Positions 8,610-18,420 of a DNA stretch of 64,000 bases are shown here, piece after piece (position 1 is the first letter of the stretch; every line of letters starts with the position of its first letter). The position numbers were made by a program, and so were the translations under genes. The DNA is from Uliginosibacterium sp. 31-16 (GTDB taxonomy: Bacteria > Pseudomonadota > Gammaproteobacteria > Burkholderiales > Rhodocyclaceae): positions 1 to 64,000 of the forward strand of contig NZ_JAVALZ010000007.1 in the NCBI RefSeq assembly GCF_030730865.1. The letters are read 5' to 3'. Under the pieces are notes generated by a model, which searched no databases, was not told where the DNA came from, and saw only the letters and a list, made by a program, of their open reading frames with translations.

Positions 8610-10460
8610 TTAGGTTTTGGCTATTGCCGGATGGTTAAGGATTCTCTCGACGATTGAATGGGTATCCAGGCCCATATCATGCAGAAGCTGTGCCTGATCG
8701 CCGTGATCCACAAACTGGTCAGGCAGTCCAAGGTGCATGACTGCTGTTGTCATGCCTGCATTTGCCAGTGCGCGCGATACTTCACTGCCAGCGCCGCTGA
8801 TTACTGCGTTTTCTTCCAGTGTCACGAGCAGGTCGTGCGATGCTGCCAATTCACAGGCCAGCCCGGCATCAAGAGGCTTGGCAAAACGCATGTTGGCAAC
8901 GCTGGCATCCAGAATCTCGCCAGCCTTCAGGGCTTCGTGCAGCAGCGTACCAAAAGCCAGCAGAGCGATCTTTTTGCCTTTGCGGCGGACTTCTCCCTTG
9001 CCGATATCCAGAGCCTGCATTGTTGGCTGGGGCAGGGTGCCGTTGCCGCTGCCCCGCGGATAGCGCACCGCAGAAGGGCCGTCATGCCGGTAGGCGGTAT
9101 AGAGCATCTGGCGACATTCATTTTCGTCGCTGGGCGTCATGACCACCATGTTTGGAACGCACAGGAGGAAGGACAGATCAAAAGCTCCGTGGTGTGTGGC
9201 GCCATCTGCGCCGACCAGACCACCGCGATCAACCGCCAGCATGACCGGCAGATTCTGCAGCGCAATGTCGTGAATCAGCTGATCGTAGGCGCGCTGCAGA
9301 AAGGTGGAGTAGATTGCCACGACCGGTTTCATGCCTTCGCAGGCCAGACCGGCGGCAAAAGTGAGAGCATGCTGCTCGGCAATCCCGACGTCAAAGTAGC
9401 GTTGCGGGAATTCCTGTTCAAAGCGCACCAAGCCCGAGCCTTCGCGCATTGCGGGTGTTATGGCCATCAACCGGTCGTCCTGTGCGGCCATGTCGCAGAG
9501 CCAGTCAGAGAACACCTGAGTGAAAGTCAGTTTGCTGCTGCCATTGCCGGCCTGGATGCCTGCGGCACGGTCGAATTTTCCAACCCCGTGGTAAAGCGTC
9601 GGATCCGCTTCCGCCAGTTTGTAGCCTTGGCCCTTGCGGGTGATCACATGCAGGAACTGTGGTCCCTTGAGCTTGCGAATGTTCTGTAGTGTCGGGATCA
9701 GGGCGTCCAGATCGTGACCATCGATCGGTCCGATATAGTTGAAGCCAAACTCCTCGAACAGCGTGCTGCCTGGCGTAACCAGTCCCTTGACGTGCTCTTC
9801 CACCTTTTTGGTCAGCGAAGCGCCGAGTACTTTCTCGCCTGCACGGCGGGCTGCAGCATAGGTGCGGCCGGAGAGCAGGCGGGCAAGAATCTTGGTCAGC
9901 GCACCTACCGGAGGTGAGATTGACATCTCGTTGTCATTCAGGACGACGAGCAGGTTGGCATCCAGTACGCCCCCGTTATTAAGCGCTTCGAAAGCCATGC
10001 CGGCAGACAAGGCTCCGTCGCCGATTACGGCGATGCCGTGGCGGTTCTCTCCCTTGTGCTGGGCGGCTACGGCCATACCCAGTGCGGCGGAGATCGACGT
10101 GGACGAGTGAGCAGTGCCAAAGGTGTCGTATTTGCTCTCGCAACGACGCGGAAAGCCTGAAATCCCCTTGTACTGGCGCAGTCCCGCCATGGCTTCACGG
10201 CGGCCGGTGAGGACCTTGTGAGCGTAGGTCTGATGGCCTACGTCCCAGACGATGCGGTCGGCGGGGGTGTCGAAAACGTAATGCAGGGCAATGGTCAACT
10301 CGACCGTGCCAAGGTTCGATGACAGATGGCCGCCGGTCTTGGATACGGATTCCACCAGAAATGCACGCAGTTCATCGGCCAGTTGTGGCAGTTGTTTGCG
10401 ATCAAGCTCGCGCAGCTCGCTTGGTGCATTGATCGTTTTCAGCAGCGGGTAGGAGTTCAT
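8610..10460 (-). CDS. dxs: 1-Deoxy-D-xylulose-5-phosphate synthase
   Basis: Thiamine-diphosphate enzyme that condenses pyruvate and glyceraldehyde 3-phosphate in the first step of the MEP isoprenoid pathway. 616 residues, normal length. Visible: [18 protein letters not shown], the ThDP/Mg motif [15 protein letters not shown]...NDNEMSIS, the IGPIDGHD block, and the transketolase middle domain [19 protein letters not shown]. Last gene of the xseB-ispA-dxs operon, which covers isoprenoid precursor supply. Confidence 0.98.
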   Translation of the reverse strand: MNSYPLLKTINAPSELRELDRKQLPQLADELRAFLVESVSKTGGHLSSNLGTVELTIALHYVFDTPADRIVWDVGHQTYAHKVLTGRREAMAGLRQYKGISGFPRRCESKYDTFGTAHSSTSISAALGMAVAAQHKGENRHGIAVIGDGALSAGMAFEALNNGGVLDANLLVVLNDNEMSISPPVGALTKILARLLSGRTYAAARRAGEKVLGASLTKKVEEHVKGLVTPGSTLFEEFGFNYIGPIDGHDLDALIPTLQNIRKLKGPQFLHVITRKGQGYKLAEADPTLYHGVGKFDRAAGIQAGNGSSKLTFTQVFSDWLCDMAAQDDRLMAITPAMREGSGLVRFEQEFPQRYFDVGIAEQHALTFAAGLACEGMKPVVAIYSTFLQRAYDQLIHDIALQNLPVMLAVDRGGLVGADGATHHGAFDLSFLLCVPNMVVMTPSDENECRQMLYTAYRHDGPSAVRYPRGSGNGTLPQPTMQALDIGKGEVRRKGKKIALLAFGTLLHEALKAGEILDASVANMRFAKPLDAGLACELAASHDLLVTLEENAVISGAGSEVSRALANAGMTTAVMHLGLPDQFVDHGDQAQLLHDMGLDTHSIVERILNHPAIAKT

Positions 10461-10502
10461 GGGTCGGGGGATTGCCCTGTAATTATCCGTGTGTGTGGCG
10501 AA

Positions 10503-11396
10503 TCAGAATTGGCGGCTGACGATGTAATGAGCCAGCTCACGCAGGCGCAACGCCCGCTCGCCAAAGCCAGCCAGCGCCGCCGTGGCTTCTTCGGCCAGTT
10601 CGTGAGCCAGAGCTTTGGACTCGGCAAGGCCGAGGATGCTCACATAAGTGGGTTTGTTATTGGCGGCATCCTTGCCGGCTGTCTTGCCCAGCGTGGCGGT
10701 ATCGGCAACGGCGTCGAGCACGTCATCGACCACCTGGAACAGCAAGCCGATGCATTTGGCGTAGCGATCCAGATGCTGCAGTTCTTCGTCGCTGACTTCG
10801 CCGGAAAGGGCTCCGAGCAGCACTGCGGCGCGAATCAGGGCACCCGTCTTGTGCAAGTGCATGACTTCCAGTTCGACACGCGAAAGATCCTTGCCGACCG
10901 ATGCCAGATCGATAGCTTGGCCGCCAGCCATGCCGCGCGAACCTGAAGCCTGTGCAAGAGTGTGGATGGCGCGCAACTGGCGGATAGGGGCGGCAAACAG
11001 GCCGGGCGCGGAGAGAATGTCAAAGGCCTGCGTCTGCAGTGCATCGCCAACCAGCAGGGCGGTAGCTTCGTCGTACTGAACGTGTACGGTGGGTTTGCCC
11101 CGGCGCAGCGCGTCGTCGTCCATGCAGGGCATGTCGTCGTGCACCAGCGAATAGACGTGAATGCACTCCACGGCACAAGCTGCGGCATCCAGAGTGGCGA
11201 CAGGGGCGCCGGCAAGCTCGCCGGCGGCGAAAGCGAGCAGCGGGCGGACACGCTTGCCACCGCCCAGAGTGGTGTAGCGCATGGCTTCGTGCAGGCGCTC
11301 CGGCGCAATGCTGGCCGCGGGCAGAGCCTGTTCCAGAGCGGTTTCCACGCGTTGCTGCTGGCGGCGCATCCAGTCCTTGAAGTTCGTTTCGCTCAT
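10503..11396 (-). CDS. ispA: Farnesyl diphosphate synthase (polyprenyl synthetase)
   Basis: Condenses isopentenyl and dimethylallyl diphosphates to geranyl then farnesyl diphosphate. 297 residues. First Asp-rich motif DDMPCMDDD in YSLVHDDMPCMDDDALRRG; second DDVLD in LLFQVVDDVLDAVADTATLGKTAGKD. ATG 11396 (MSETNFKDWM) overlaps the xseB stop by 4 bases; a longer frame upstream lies inside xseB and is rejected. Followed 42 bases later by dxs. Confidence 0.95.
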   Translation of the reverse strand: MSETNFKDWMRRQQQRVETALEQALPAASIAPERLHEAMRYTTLGGGKRVRPLLAFAAGELAGAPVATLDAAACAVECIHVYSLVHDDMPCMDDDALRRGKPTVHVQYDEATALLVGDALQTQAFDILSAPGLFAAPIRQLRAIHTLAQASGSRGMAGGQAIDLASVGKDLSRVELEVMHLHKTGALIRAAVLLGALSGEVSDEELQHLDRYAKCIGLLFQVVDDVLDAVADTATLGKTAGKDAANNKPTYVSILGLAESKALAHELAEEATAALAGFGERALRLRELAHYIVSRQF

Positions 11397-11632
11397 TGGG
11401 TGTCTCCGGCAGGCAAATCGACGAGCTGGCCGTCTTCCAGCATTCTGATCTTCTGCTCTGCTGCTGTCAGTGTGCCCTGGCATTGGCGCAGCAACGTGAT
11501 GCCGCGCTGATAGCTGGCCAGCGCCTGCTCCAGGGGAAGGTCGTCGCGCTCCATGGCGGCTACGATGGATTCAAGCTCGGCGACGGCCTTCTCGAAGCTT
11601 TCGGGCTGTTCAGCGTGTTTGCTCTTGACCAT
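11393..11632 (-). CDS. xseB: Exodeoxyribonuclease VII small subunit
   Basis: 79-residue subunit of ExoVII, which degrades single-stranded DNA. The sequence ESFEKAVAELESIVAAMERDDLPLEQALASYQRGITLLRQCQGTL followed by AEQKIRML is the family signature. The ATG at 11632 (MVKSKHAEQP) gives the usual short length. A frame extending to 11794 would run across the intergenic palindrome and is unlikely. First gene of the xseB-ispA-dxs operon, a conserved order in proteobacteria. Confidence 0.92.
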   Translation of the reverse strand: MVKSKHAEQPESFEKAVAELESIVAAMERDDLPLEQALASYQRGITLLRQCQGTLTAAEQKIRMLEDGQLVDLPAGDTQ

Positions 11633-11697
11633 GGCGTGGGGGCGGGCTTTCTGAGGCTGGCTCGGGGTAAACTCGTGATTATAATTTATTGCTAAGG

Positions 11698-11744
11698 GGC
11701 TGTTGTTATACATTCGCCGATCCGCCGAATGTATAACAACAGCC
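11698..11744. repeat. Perfect 19-bp inverted repeat in a divergent promoter region
   Basis: Left arm GGCTGTTGTTATACATTCG (11698-11716) and right arm CGAATGTATAACAACAGCC (11726-11744) are exact reverse complements around a 9-base loop. It sits between the divergent xseB and Rieske genes. Each arm contains TTGT-N3-ACA, which resembles half of a FadR/GntR-type operator. It could be an operator, a hairpin near the 5' end of either mRNA, or a mobile palindrome. It lacks a T-run for termination on either strand. Confidence 0.85.
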
Positions 11745-11775
11745 TCAGGTTTCCGGCTGAAAAGGATTGTCCTGC

Positions 11776-12885
11776 ATGTCCGATAACGCATCATCCCGCC
11801 TGCTGGCTCCTGCAGTCTCGCAACTGCCGGTGTCGGCTTACTTTGATCCGGCTTTGTTTGAAGTGGAGAAGCGCCTGCTTTTCGATGCCGGGCCGGGTTA
11901 CGTCGGGCATGAACTGATGGTGCCGGAACTGTCTGATTACTACACGCTGGGCTGGCAGGACCACGCCCGCATGCTGGTGCGCGGCGAGGACGGTGTGCAT
12001 GCCATGTCCAACATCTGTCGTCATCGCCAGGCTGTCATGCTGGAGGGGCGTGGCAAGGCGCGCAATGTGGTGTGCCCGGTGCATCGCTGGACCTACACCA
12101 ATGAGGGCGAACTGATCGGAGCGCCGCATTTTCCGCAGAACCCCTGCCTGAATCTGGGGCGGCAGAAGCTCGAAGCCTGGCAAGGCCTGCAGTTCAAGGG
12201 GCCGCGCAGTGCGAATGCCGATCTGGCTGGCATGAAGCTGGCGCCGGAGCTGGATTTTTCCGGCTATGTGCTGGGGCATGTCGAGCATCACACCTGCAAC
12301 TACAACTGGAAGACTTTCATCGAGGTTTATCTGGAGGACTATCACGTTGCGCCCTTCCATCCGGGCCTGGGCAACTTTGTCACCTGTGATGATCTGACCT
12401 GGCAGTTTGGTGACTGGTATTCCGTGCAGCGCGTTGGCGTCACCTCGTTGCAGAAGTCCGGCAGCCCGGCCTATGCGCGCTGGCAGAAAGCCGTGCTGGA
12501 ACTCAATGGCGGCGAGTTGCCCAAGCATGGCGCGATCTGGCTGACCTATTTCCCCAATCTCATGGTCGAGTGGTATCCGCATGTGCTGGTGGTCAGTCAT
12601 CTGCAACCACTGGCTGTGGACAAGACCCTCAATGTGGTCGAGTTCTATTACCCCGAAGAAATTGCCGCCTTTGAGCCTGAACTTATCGAAGCCGAGCGTG
12701 CCGCCTACATGGAAACCGCCATTGAGGATGACGAGATCGGCGAACGCATGGATCGCGGCCGCGCCGCGCTGCTCAAACAAGGTATCAATGAAGTCGGCCC
12801 TTACCAGTCGCCGATGGAAGACGGCATGCAGCACTTTCACGAATTTTATCGTCAGCAGATGGGCGATTCGCTGAAGGTGCTTTAA
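11776..12885 (+). CDS. Rieske [2Fe-2S] aromatic-ring-hydroxylating-type oxygenase, alpha subunit
   Basis: 369 residues. The Rieske centre ligands are visible in NICRHRQ...CPVHRW (CxH-x17-CxxH, about residues 78-100). The catalytic domain has the mononuclear iron pair in EDYHVAPFHPG (about residues 188-197). Such enzymes hydroxylate or demethylate small substrates using an electron-transfer partner; none is encoded alongside, so the substrate is unknown. ATG 11776 is preferred over a TTG at 11767 because AAAGGA precedes it. It is divergent from xseB-ispA-dxs across a long palindrome. Confidence 0.85.
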   Translation: MSDNASSRLLAPAVSQLPVSAYFDPALFEVEKRLLFDAGPGYVGHELMVPELSDYYTLGWQDHARMLVRGEDGVHAMSNICRHRQAVMLEGRGKARNVVCPVHRWTYTNEGELIGAPHFPQNPCLNLGRQKLEAWQGLQFKGPRSANADLAGMKLAPELDFSGYVLGHVEHHTCNYNWKTFIEVYLEDYHVAPFHPGLGNFVTCDDLTWQFGDWYSVQRVGVTSLQKSGSPAYARWQKAVLELNGGELPKHGAIWLTYFPNLMVEWYPHVLVVSHLQPLAVDKTLNVVEFYYPEEIAAFEPELIEAERAAYMETAIEDDEIGERMDRGRAALLKQGINEVGPYQSPMEDGMQHFHEFYRQQMGDSLKVL

Positions 12886-12894
12886 GCCGGGTGG

Positions 12895-13012
12895 CTGTAG
12901 AGCCGCTTCTGGCGGGCATCTCCGGCATGGCATGCTGCTGAAGCAGATGGATATTGAGTGTGCAACAGGTTTGTCTGAAGAGGCCCGCCAGGTGCGGCTC
13001 TTCGGGCACGCT
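12895..13012. repeat. GAAGAG-family palindromic repeats (locus 1)
   Basis: Two units follow the Rieske gene. The clearer (12973-13010) pairs CTGAAGAG and CCCGC with GCGG and CTCTTCGGG. The first (near 12897-12944) begins TAGAGCCGCTTCTGGCGGGCA. No T-run follows, so this does not look like a terminator. Confidence 0.6.
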
Positions 13013-13157
13013 TCCAGGATGGCGGCTCTTGCGATGAAGCGGCTTCTCTATTGGCGATATATTCCTAATTCTTCTAAATCAATCATGTATTGAGCTAATT
13101 CTGGATATGAAGACGTTGCATACTGGCCTCACCCCCAAGTACCAACGGAGCCAGAAC

Positions 13158-14162
13158 ATGCACAAAACCCTCAAACTTGCTTTTGCCGCCGCCGCTCTGA
13201 TCGGTGCCGTGAGTGCCGCCCAGGCCCAGCAGAAGGAAATTCTCAACGTCTCCTACGATGTCGCGCGCGACGTGTTCAAGGATTACAACCCGCGCTTCAT
13301 CGCGGCATACAAAGCCAAGACCGGCGAAGAGCTGGTGGTGAAGCAGTCGCATGGCGGTTCTTCCAAGCAGGTACGCGCCGTCGCTGATGGTCTGGAAGCC
13401 GATGTGGTGACCATGAACCAGCCGACCGATGTGAGCTTTCTCGCCGAGAAGGGCCTGCTTGCGGCCGACTGGAACAAGAAATTTCCGAACAACGCCTCGC
13501 CTTACACCTCCGCCATGGTGTTCATCGTGCGCAAGGGCAATCCCAAGGGTTTCAAGGATTGGAGCGATCTGGTCAAGCCAGGCGTGACGATCACCCTGCC
13601 ACACCCCAAGAACACGGGTAACGGCCGCAATACCTATCTTTCTGCCTGGGGCTGGGCGCAGCGCCAACCCGGTGGCAATGAGAAGACTGCCGCCGCTTTC
13701 GTTGGCGCCTTCCTCAAGAATGTGCCGGCTTTCGCGCCGGGCGGGCGGGATGCAACGACCAACTTCATCCAGCGTGGTCAGGGTGATGTGCTGATTACCT
13801 TCGAGAGCGAAGCCGAGTTGATCGCGCGTGAATTCGGCCGCGGCAATTTCGATGTGGTCTATCCGACCCAGACCCTGCAGACCGAATTCCCGGTGGCCGT
13901 GGTCGACAAGGTGGTCGACAAGCGTGGCACCCGCAAGCAGGCTCAGGCTTACCTGGAATATCTGTGGAGCAAGGATGGCCAGGAGAATGCTGCGCAGAAC
14001 TATCTGCGCCCGACCGACAAGGATGTCCTGAAGAAATATGCCGCGCAGTTCCCGCCGATCAAGACCTTCACGGTTGAAGAAGTTTTTGGCAGCTGGGACA
14101 AGGCTTTCAACGCGCACTTCAAAGACGGTGGCTCGTTTGATCAGGTCTATCAGGTAAAGTAA
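13158..14162 (+). CDS. sbp: Sulfate ABC transporter substrate-binding protein
   Basis: Periplasmic receptor that delivers sulfate (or thiosulfate) to the CysTWA importer. 334 residues with signal peptide (AFAAAALIGAVSAAQAQ). The family signatures [58 protein letters not shown] and GRDATTNFIQRGQGDVLITFESEA are all present. ATG 13158 follows ACGGAG; an upstream in-frame ATG at 13107 would add a non-signal-like tail. The upstream region holds an A/T-rich stretch with ATTCC elements resembling CysB sites, a weak hint. First gene of sbp-cysT-cysW-cysA. Confidence 0.95.
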   Translation: MHKTLKLAFAAAALIGAVSAAQAQQKEILNVSYDVARDVFKDYNPRFIAAYKAKTGEELVVKQSHGGSSKQVRAVADGLEADVVTMNQPTDVSFLAEKGLLAADWNKKFPNNASPYTSAMVFIVRKGNPKGFKDWSDLVKPGVTITLPHPKNTGNGRNTYLSAWGWAQRQPGGNEKTAAAFVGAFLKNVPAFAPGGRDATTNFIQRGQGDVLITFESEAELIAREFGRGNFDVVYPTQTLQTEFPVAVVDKVVDKRGTRKQAQAYLEYLWSKDGQENAAQNYLRPTDKDVLKKYAAQFPPIKTFTVEEVFGSWDKAFNAHFKDGGSFDQVYQVK

Positions 14163-14180
14163 GCGATCCAACCGGACTGC

Positions 14181-14207
14181 AAGGGGCCGGCCATGCCGGC
14201 CCCTTTT
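14181..14207 (+). terminator. Terminator-like hairpin between sbp and cysT
   Basis: Perfect stem GGGGCCGGC (14183-14191) / GCCGGCCCC (14195-14203) with a three-base loop and four T residues, ending only a few bases before the cysT ATG at 14212. It probably terminates or stabilises most sbp transcripts, so the receptor is made in excess over the permease. The hairpin also fills the place where a cysT ribosome site would lie. Confidence 0.7.
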
Positions 14208-14211
14208 CATC

Positions 14212-15069
14212 ATGACAAGAAAATCACATCGTGTCCTGCCCGGGTTCGGCCTGTCTCTGGGCTACTCGCTGGTCTACCTTTCGCTGCTGGTGCTGATTCC
14301 GCTGGGGGCGTTGATCGCCAGGAGCGCGCAACTCTCGCTGGCGGATTTCTGGGCAATCGCCACCACTGAGCGGGCCTTTGCCGCGTACAAGATCACCTTT
14401 GGCTGTGCGTTGATCGCAGCCATCGTCAATGGCGTGTTCGGCCTGATTGTCGCCTGGGTACTGGTGCGTTATGACTTCCCCGGCAAGCGGCTGGTCGATG
14501 CCTTTGTCGATCTGCCCTTCGCGCTGCCTACTGCCGTAGCAGGGATCACCCTGACCACGCTGTATGCCAGCACAGGTTGGGTGGGGCAGTTCCTTGAAGG
14601 CGTGCTGGGTTTCAAGGTGGCCTTCACGCCCGCCGGCATTGTCGTGGCGCTGATCTTCATCGGCATTCCTTTTGTGGTGCGCACGGTGCAGCCGGTGATC
14701 GAGGATATCGAGCAGGAAGTCGAGGAGGCCGCCGCCAGCCTTGGCGCCACACGCGGGCAGACTTTCTTCCGGGTGCTCTTGCCCGCACTTTTTCCGGCCT
14801 TGCTGACCGGTTTCACGCTGGCGTTCTCGCGTGCCGTTGGTGAGTACGGCTCGGTGATCTTCATCGCAGGCAACATGCCGATGGTGTCCGAAATCACGCC
14901 GCTGCTGATCATCTCCAAGCTGGAGCAATATGATTTGCCCGGTGCCACGGTGCTGGCGGTGGTGATGCTGGTGATCTCCTTCGTGCTGCTGCTGGCGATC
15001 AACCTGCTGCAGTGGTGGACGGCCAACCGGCATAGCGGTCGCCACATCGAGAACGGGGTGCAGGCATGA
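14212..15069 (+). CDS. cysT: Sulfate ABC transporter permease CysT
   Basis: Inner-membrane permease subunit (also called CysU). 285 residues with about six membrane segments, the N-terminal RVLPGFGLSLGYSLVYLSLLVLIPL typical of CysT, and the EAA loop EEAAASLGATRGQTFFRVLLPAL that contacts the ATPase. Its stop overlaps the cysW start by 4 bases. No ribosome site is visible before the ATG. Confidence 0.96.
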   Translation: MTRKSHRVLPGFGLSLGYSLVYLSLLVLIPLGALIARSAQLSLADFWAIATTERAFAAYKITFGCALIAAIVNGVFGLIVAWVLVRYDFPGKRLVDAFVDLPFALPTAVAGITLTTLYASTGWVGQFLEGVLGFKVAFTPAGIVVALIFIGIPFVVRTVQPVIEDIEQEVEEAAASLGATRGQTFFRVLLPALFPALLTGFTLAFSRAVGEYGSVIFIAGNMPMVSEITPLLIISKLEQYDLPGATVLAVVMLVISFVLLLAINLLQWWTANRHSGRHIENGVQA

Positions 15070-16022
15070 GCACAGTCCGTCGCGTGAATACCGAGTCCCT
15101 GCTGGTGCGCTGCGTACTGATCGTGCTGGCACTGGGCTTCCTGTTCTTCTTCCTGGGCCTGCCTCTGCTGGCGGTGTTTGCCGAGGCGTTCAAGCAAGGT
15201 TTCGGGCCGTACTGGCATGCGCTGATGGAGCCGGATGCGCTCTCCGCGCTGGGGCTGACCTTGCTGATTGCCTTGCTGGTCCTGCCTCTCAATCTGCTGT
15301 TCGGTCTGGCGGCAGCCTGGGCCATTGCCAAGTTCGAGTTCCGGGGCAAGAGCCTGCTGACCACCCTGATTGATCTGCCCTTCGCGGTGAGTCCGGTGGT
15401 GGCCGGCCTGCTGTTCATCCTGATCTTCGGTCGGCAGGGCTGGCTCGGCCCCTGGCTGCAGGCGCATGACATCAAGATTATCTTCGCGCTGCCCGGGATG
15501 GTGATCGCCACCATGTTCATCACCTTTCCCTACATTGCACGCGAGCTGATTCCGCTGATGCAGTCACAGGGCAAGGACGAAGAGGAGGCTGCCGTTTCAC
15601 TCGGCGCTTCGGGTTTGCAGATGTTCTGGCGCGTCAGCCTGCCAAACATCAAATGGGGTTTGCTGTATGGCGTGATTCTGGCCAACGCCCGTGCCATGGG
15701 GGAGTTCGGCGCGGTCAGCGTGGTTAGCGGGCACATCCGTGGCGAAACCAATACGCTGCCCTTGCACGTCGAGATTCTTTACAACGAGTACAACACCGTC
15801 GGTGCCTTTGCCGCCGCCTCGGTGCTGGCCTTGCTCGCGCTGGTCACGCTGGTGGCGAAAACCTTTGTGGAATGGCGGATGCAGAAAGAGACCGAGATGC
15901 TCAGCGCGGAGTTGCCACCTGAGCGCGCGCCCCTGGCTGCGGTTGTGCAGCAAGCAGCCTCTCAAGCGGGGGACGGAAAACTTGAGGCGGCCCGGCGTTC
16001 TCCGGAAAGGATTGAAAAATGA
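15066..16022 (+). CDS. cysW: Sulfate ABC transporter permease CysW
   Basis: Second permease subunit. 318 residues, longer than E. coli CysW (291) because of a charged C-terminal tail after residue ~280. EAA loop [29 protein letters not shown] and the conserved [32 protein letters not shown] are present. It overlaps cysT and cysA by 4 bases each, suggesting translational coupling. Confidence 0.96.
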   Translation: MSTVRRVNTESLLVRCVLIVLALGFLFFFLGLPLLAVFAEAFKQGFGPYWHALMEPDALSALGLTLLIALLVLPLNLLFGLAAAWAIAKFEFRGKSLLTTLIDLPFAVSPVVAGLLFILIFGRQGWLGPWLQAHDIKIIFALPGMVIATMFITFPYIARELIPLMQSQGKDEEEAAVSLGASGLQMFWRVSLPNIKWGLLYGVILANARAMGEFGAVSVVSGHIRGETNTLPLHVEILYNEYNTVGAFAAASVLALLALVTLVAKTFVEWRMQKETEMLSAELPPERAPLAAVVQQAASQAGDGKLEAARRSPERIEK

Positions 16023-17092
16023 GTATTGCAGTCAAGAACATCAGCAAGCGCTTCGGCAATTTCACCGCGCTCGATAACATCTCGCTGGAAATTCCTACCG
16101 GCGAACTGGTGGCGCTGCTTGGCCCCTCCGGCTGCGGCAAGACCACGCTGCTGCGAATCATCGCGGGCATGGAGTCTGCCGATCAGGGATCGGTGCATTT
16201 CCACGGTGAAGAGGCCACCCACGTGCACACGCGTGAGCGGCAGGTCGGTTTCGTGTTCCAGCATTACGCGCTGTTCCGCCACATGAGCGTATTCGAGAAC
16301 GTGGCCTTCGGCCTGCGTGTCAAGCCGCGCGCGACGCGCCCTTCCGAATCCGAGATTCGCGAGCGGGTGATGAAGCTCCTCAAGCTCGTGCAGCTGGACT
16401 GGCTGGCCGAGCGTTATCCTTCGCAGCTCTCGGGTGGCCAGCGTCAGCGGATTGCGCTGGCCCGCGCCCTTGCGGTGGAACCCAAGGTCTTGCTGCTCGA
16501 CGAACCTTTTGGCGCGCTCGACACGCAGGTACGCAAGGAGCTGCGCCGCTGGCTGCGTCGACTGCACGATGAAATGCATATTGCATCAGTGTTCGTGACC
16601 CACGACCAGGAAGAGGCGCTGGAGGTGGCCGACCGCGTGGTGGTGATGAACAAGGGGCGAATCGAGCAAATGGGTACGCCGGATCAGGTTTATTCGGCTC
16701 CGGCCAGTCCGTTTGTGTACCGCTTCCTGGGCAACGTGAACGTATTTCACAGCCGCGTGCACGGACAATGGGCAGATGTCGACCGGGCTGCGCATGTCGA
16801 GAAAGACGAGGCGCTGGCCTTTGTGCGCCCGCATGACATCGAGATTCAGCGGGAGTCGTCGGACGGTGCATTGTCAGCCGGTGTGCTGCACGTGCAGGCC
16901 ATCGGTCCGCTGGTGCGCGTCGAGGTCGAACATCAGGGCGAAGTCTTCGAGGTCGAGCTGACCCGCGAACGCCACAACCAGCTGGCTCTGGTGGCGGGCG
17001 AAACCGTGTGGCTGCGTCCGCGTAACCTGCGTGTGTTCCAGGGCGAACAGATGGTGAGCAGCCAGACCTTCGATCTGGGCGCCGGGATCTGA
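16019..17092 (+). CDS. cysA: Sulfate ABC transporter ATP-binding protein CysA
   Basis: ATPase of the sulfate/thiosulfate importer. 357 residues: Walker [11 protein letters not shown]-loop [12 protein letters not shown], signature LSGGQRQR, Walker [12 protein letters not shown], and switch His in FVTHDQEEA, followed by a C-terminal regulatory domain ending [13 protein letters not shown]-terminal [36 protein letters not shown] matches CysA. Last gene of the operon, followed by palindromic repeats rather than a clear T-run terminator. Confidence 0.97.
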   Translation: MSIAVKNISKRFGNFTALDNISLEIPTGELVALLGPSGCGKTTLLRIIAGMESADQGSVHFHGEEATHVHTRERQVGFVFQHYALFRHMSVFENVAFGLRVKPRATRPSESEIRERVMKLLKLVQLDWLAERYPSQLSGGQRQRIALARALAVEPKVLLLDEPFGALDTQVRKELRRWLRRLHDEMHIASVFVTHDQEEALEVADRVVVMNKGRIEQMGTPDQVYSAPASPFVYRFLGNVNVFHSRVHGQWADVDRAAHVEKDEALAFVRPHDIEIQRESSDGALSAGVLHVQAIGPLVRVEVEHQGEVFEVELTRERHNQLALVAGETVWLRPRNLRVFQGEQMVSSQTFDLGAGI

Positions 17093-17135
17093 AGCTACCC
17101 GAGGCGACCTTCCTGCAAGGCATGTCCGGCAAGCC

Positions 17136-17237
17136 GCTTCTGGAGCGCCTCTTCAGGCAGGTGTGCTGAAGAGGCTTGTCAGTTGCGGGTCTTGGGGTAG
17201 GTGTGCCTGAAAAGCTTTACAGGCGCGGGTCTTGGGA
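17136..17237. repeat. GAAGAG-family palindromic repeats (locus 2)
   Basis: A perfect 10-bp stem, GCCTCTTCAG (17147-17156) / CTGAAGAGGC (17166-17175), lies between cysA and the convergent DUF2726-like gene. Two degenerate units follow, each ending GCGGGTCTTGGG (near 17185-17197 and 17224-17235). Confidence 0.65.
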
Positions 17238-17260
17238 GGTCGGTCCGCCGCTCCCGGCGT

Positions 17261-17890
17261 TCAGGCGCTTTTCGGTTTGAAAATCTGGTGCCGCATGTCC
17301 TCGCGCTTGGGCAGGGCATCGGCGCGCCAGCGCAGCACGCGCAGGCGGTGCTGGCGCAGCAGGGTTTCGGCGCGGTCGAGCATCGGGTCGGCATGCTGAC
17401 GTTCGATGAAGATCACCACGGCCGGCGTGAAATCCTTTTTGCACAGCACGAAATCTGCCGGCACGCGCGGTGGCGGTGGGGCGTGCGGATCAAGCAACGT
17501 GGCGATATCCACACCGGCCATGACAGGGAAGCCCGGCATGTCGGTCTGCAGCCGCAGGAAAACCTCCTGTGCAGCCGCATCCAGCAAGGGTTTGCGGCGT
17601 CCATGATGAAAATCGTTGGCGGGCGCGGGGGGGCGGTGCGGCGTCTGCAGATCGGCCGCCATCGGGGCTGTGCGAACGGTCTTGTGAGCCGGACGGGGGC
17701 TGCGTGCTTGAGGGAGAGGGGCTGGCGCCGCGGCGGGCTGCTCGATCTCTTCACGCTGGGCCATCAGAAGCGCCAGATGGTCGGCGTCGAACTCGTGGCG
17801 ATTGGCGAAGCGCTCCTGCCACACCCGCCAGGCGCGTAACAGGAAATAGCCCATCACACCGATGATTGCCACCAGGATCAGCCAGCCCAC
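17261..17890 (-). CDS. Membrane-anchored DUF2726-like protein
   Basis: 209 residues. One N-terminal membrane segment (WLILVAIIGVMGYFLLRAW), then a Pro/Ala-rich linker, then a C-terminal domain from about residue 100 (LLDAAAQEVFLRLQTDMPGFPVMAGVDIATLLD...ADFVLCKKDFTPAVVIFIERQ) that resembles DUF2726, a domain with a restriction-endonuclease-like fold. The usual D-E-D/E catalytic set is only partly recognisable (ADFVLC, FIERQ). Function unknown. It is convergent with cysA. Confidence 0.7.
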   Translation of the reverse strand: MGWLILVAIIGVMGYFLLRAWRVWQERFANRHEFDADHLALLMAQREEIEQPAAAPAPLPQARSPRPAHKTVRTAPMAADLQTPHRPPAPANDFHHGRRKPLLDAAAQEVFLRLQTDMPGFPVMAGVDIATLLDPHAPPPPRVPADFVLCKKDFTPAVVIFIERQHADPMLDRAETLLRQHRLRVLRWRADALPKREDMRHQIFKPKSA

Positions 17891-17943
17891 GTCTTCGTCT
17901 CCGCAAAATTTCGGGCATTGTAGTGCGTCGTGGTGCCAAGCGG

Positions 17944-18420
17944 CTAGGCAGGCGTCACGGGCATGCTGCCATCTGTCATGCCATCTTGCTGGCCAGCCAG
18001 ATCGGCGAGGATCGGGCAGTCGGGGCGCTGATCCCCGGCACAGCAGGCGGTGAGCTGGCTGAGGGTGTCCACCATTCCTTGCAACTCACCAATGCGCGCC
18101 TGCAGTTCAGCGATGTGTGTCGCGGCAATTTTCTTGACGGCGGCACTGGAGCGCTGACGGTCCTGCCACAGGCCGAGCAGGGTGCGGATTTCGTCCATCG
18201 AGAAGCCGAGTTTGCGGCTGCGCAGGATGAAACGCAGAGTGTGAATGTGTTGCAACGCATACACGCGGTAATTTGCTGCGGTGCGTGGCACCGCGCCGAG
18301 CAGGCCAAGTTCTTCATAGTGGCGAATCATCTTGATGGAGACGCCGCTGGCGAGCGAGGCCGCGCCGATGTCGACGAAACCGGCTTCGAGGGCGCTGGCG
18401 TGTTCAAGCGGGACGGGCAT
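17944..18420 (-). CDS. cueR: MerR-family copper-responsive regulator CueR
   Basis: 158 residues. N-terminal MerR helix-turn-helix (VDIGAASLASGVSIKMIRHYEELGLL) and a dimerisation helix. The metal-binding loop near the C-terminus has the CueR pattern of two Cys spaced by seven residues (CAGDQRPDC, then PIL), which binds a single Cu(I). CueR activates promoters with a 19-bp spacer by DNA distortion; two such sites lie upstream of copA and copZ in this window, making these its likely targets. It is separated from copA by cysC and a chemoreceptor gene. Confidence 0.85.
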   Translation of the reverse strand: MPVPLEHASALEAGFVDIGAASLASGVSIKMIRHYEELGLLGAVPRTAANYRVYALQHIHTLRFILRSRKLGFSMDEIRTLLGLWQDRQRSSAAVKKIAATHIAELQARIGELQGMVDTLSQLTACCAGDQRPDCPILADLAGQQDGMTDGSMPVTPA

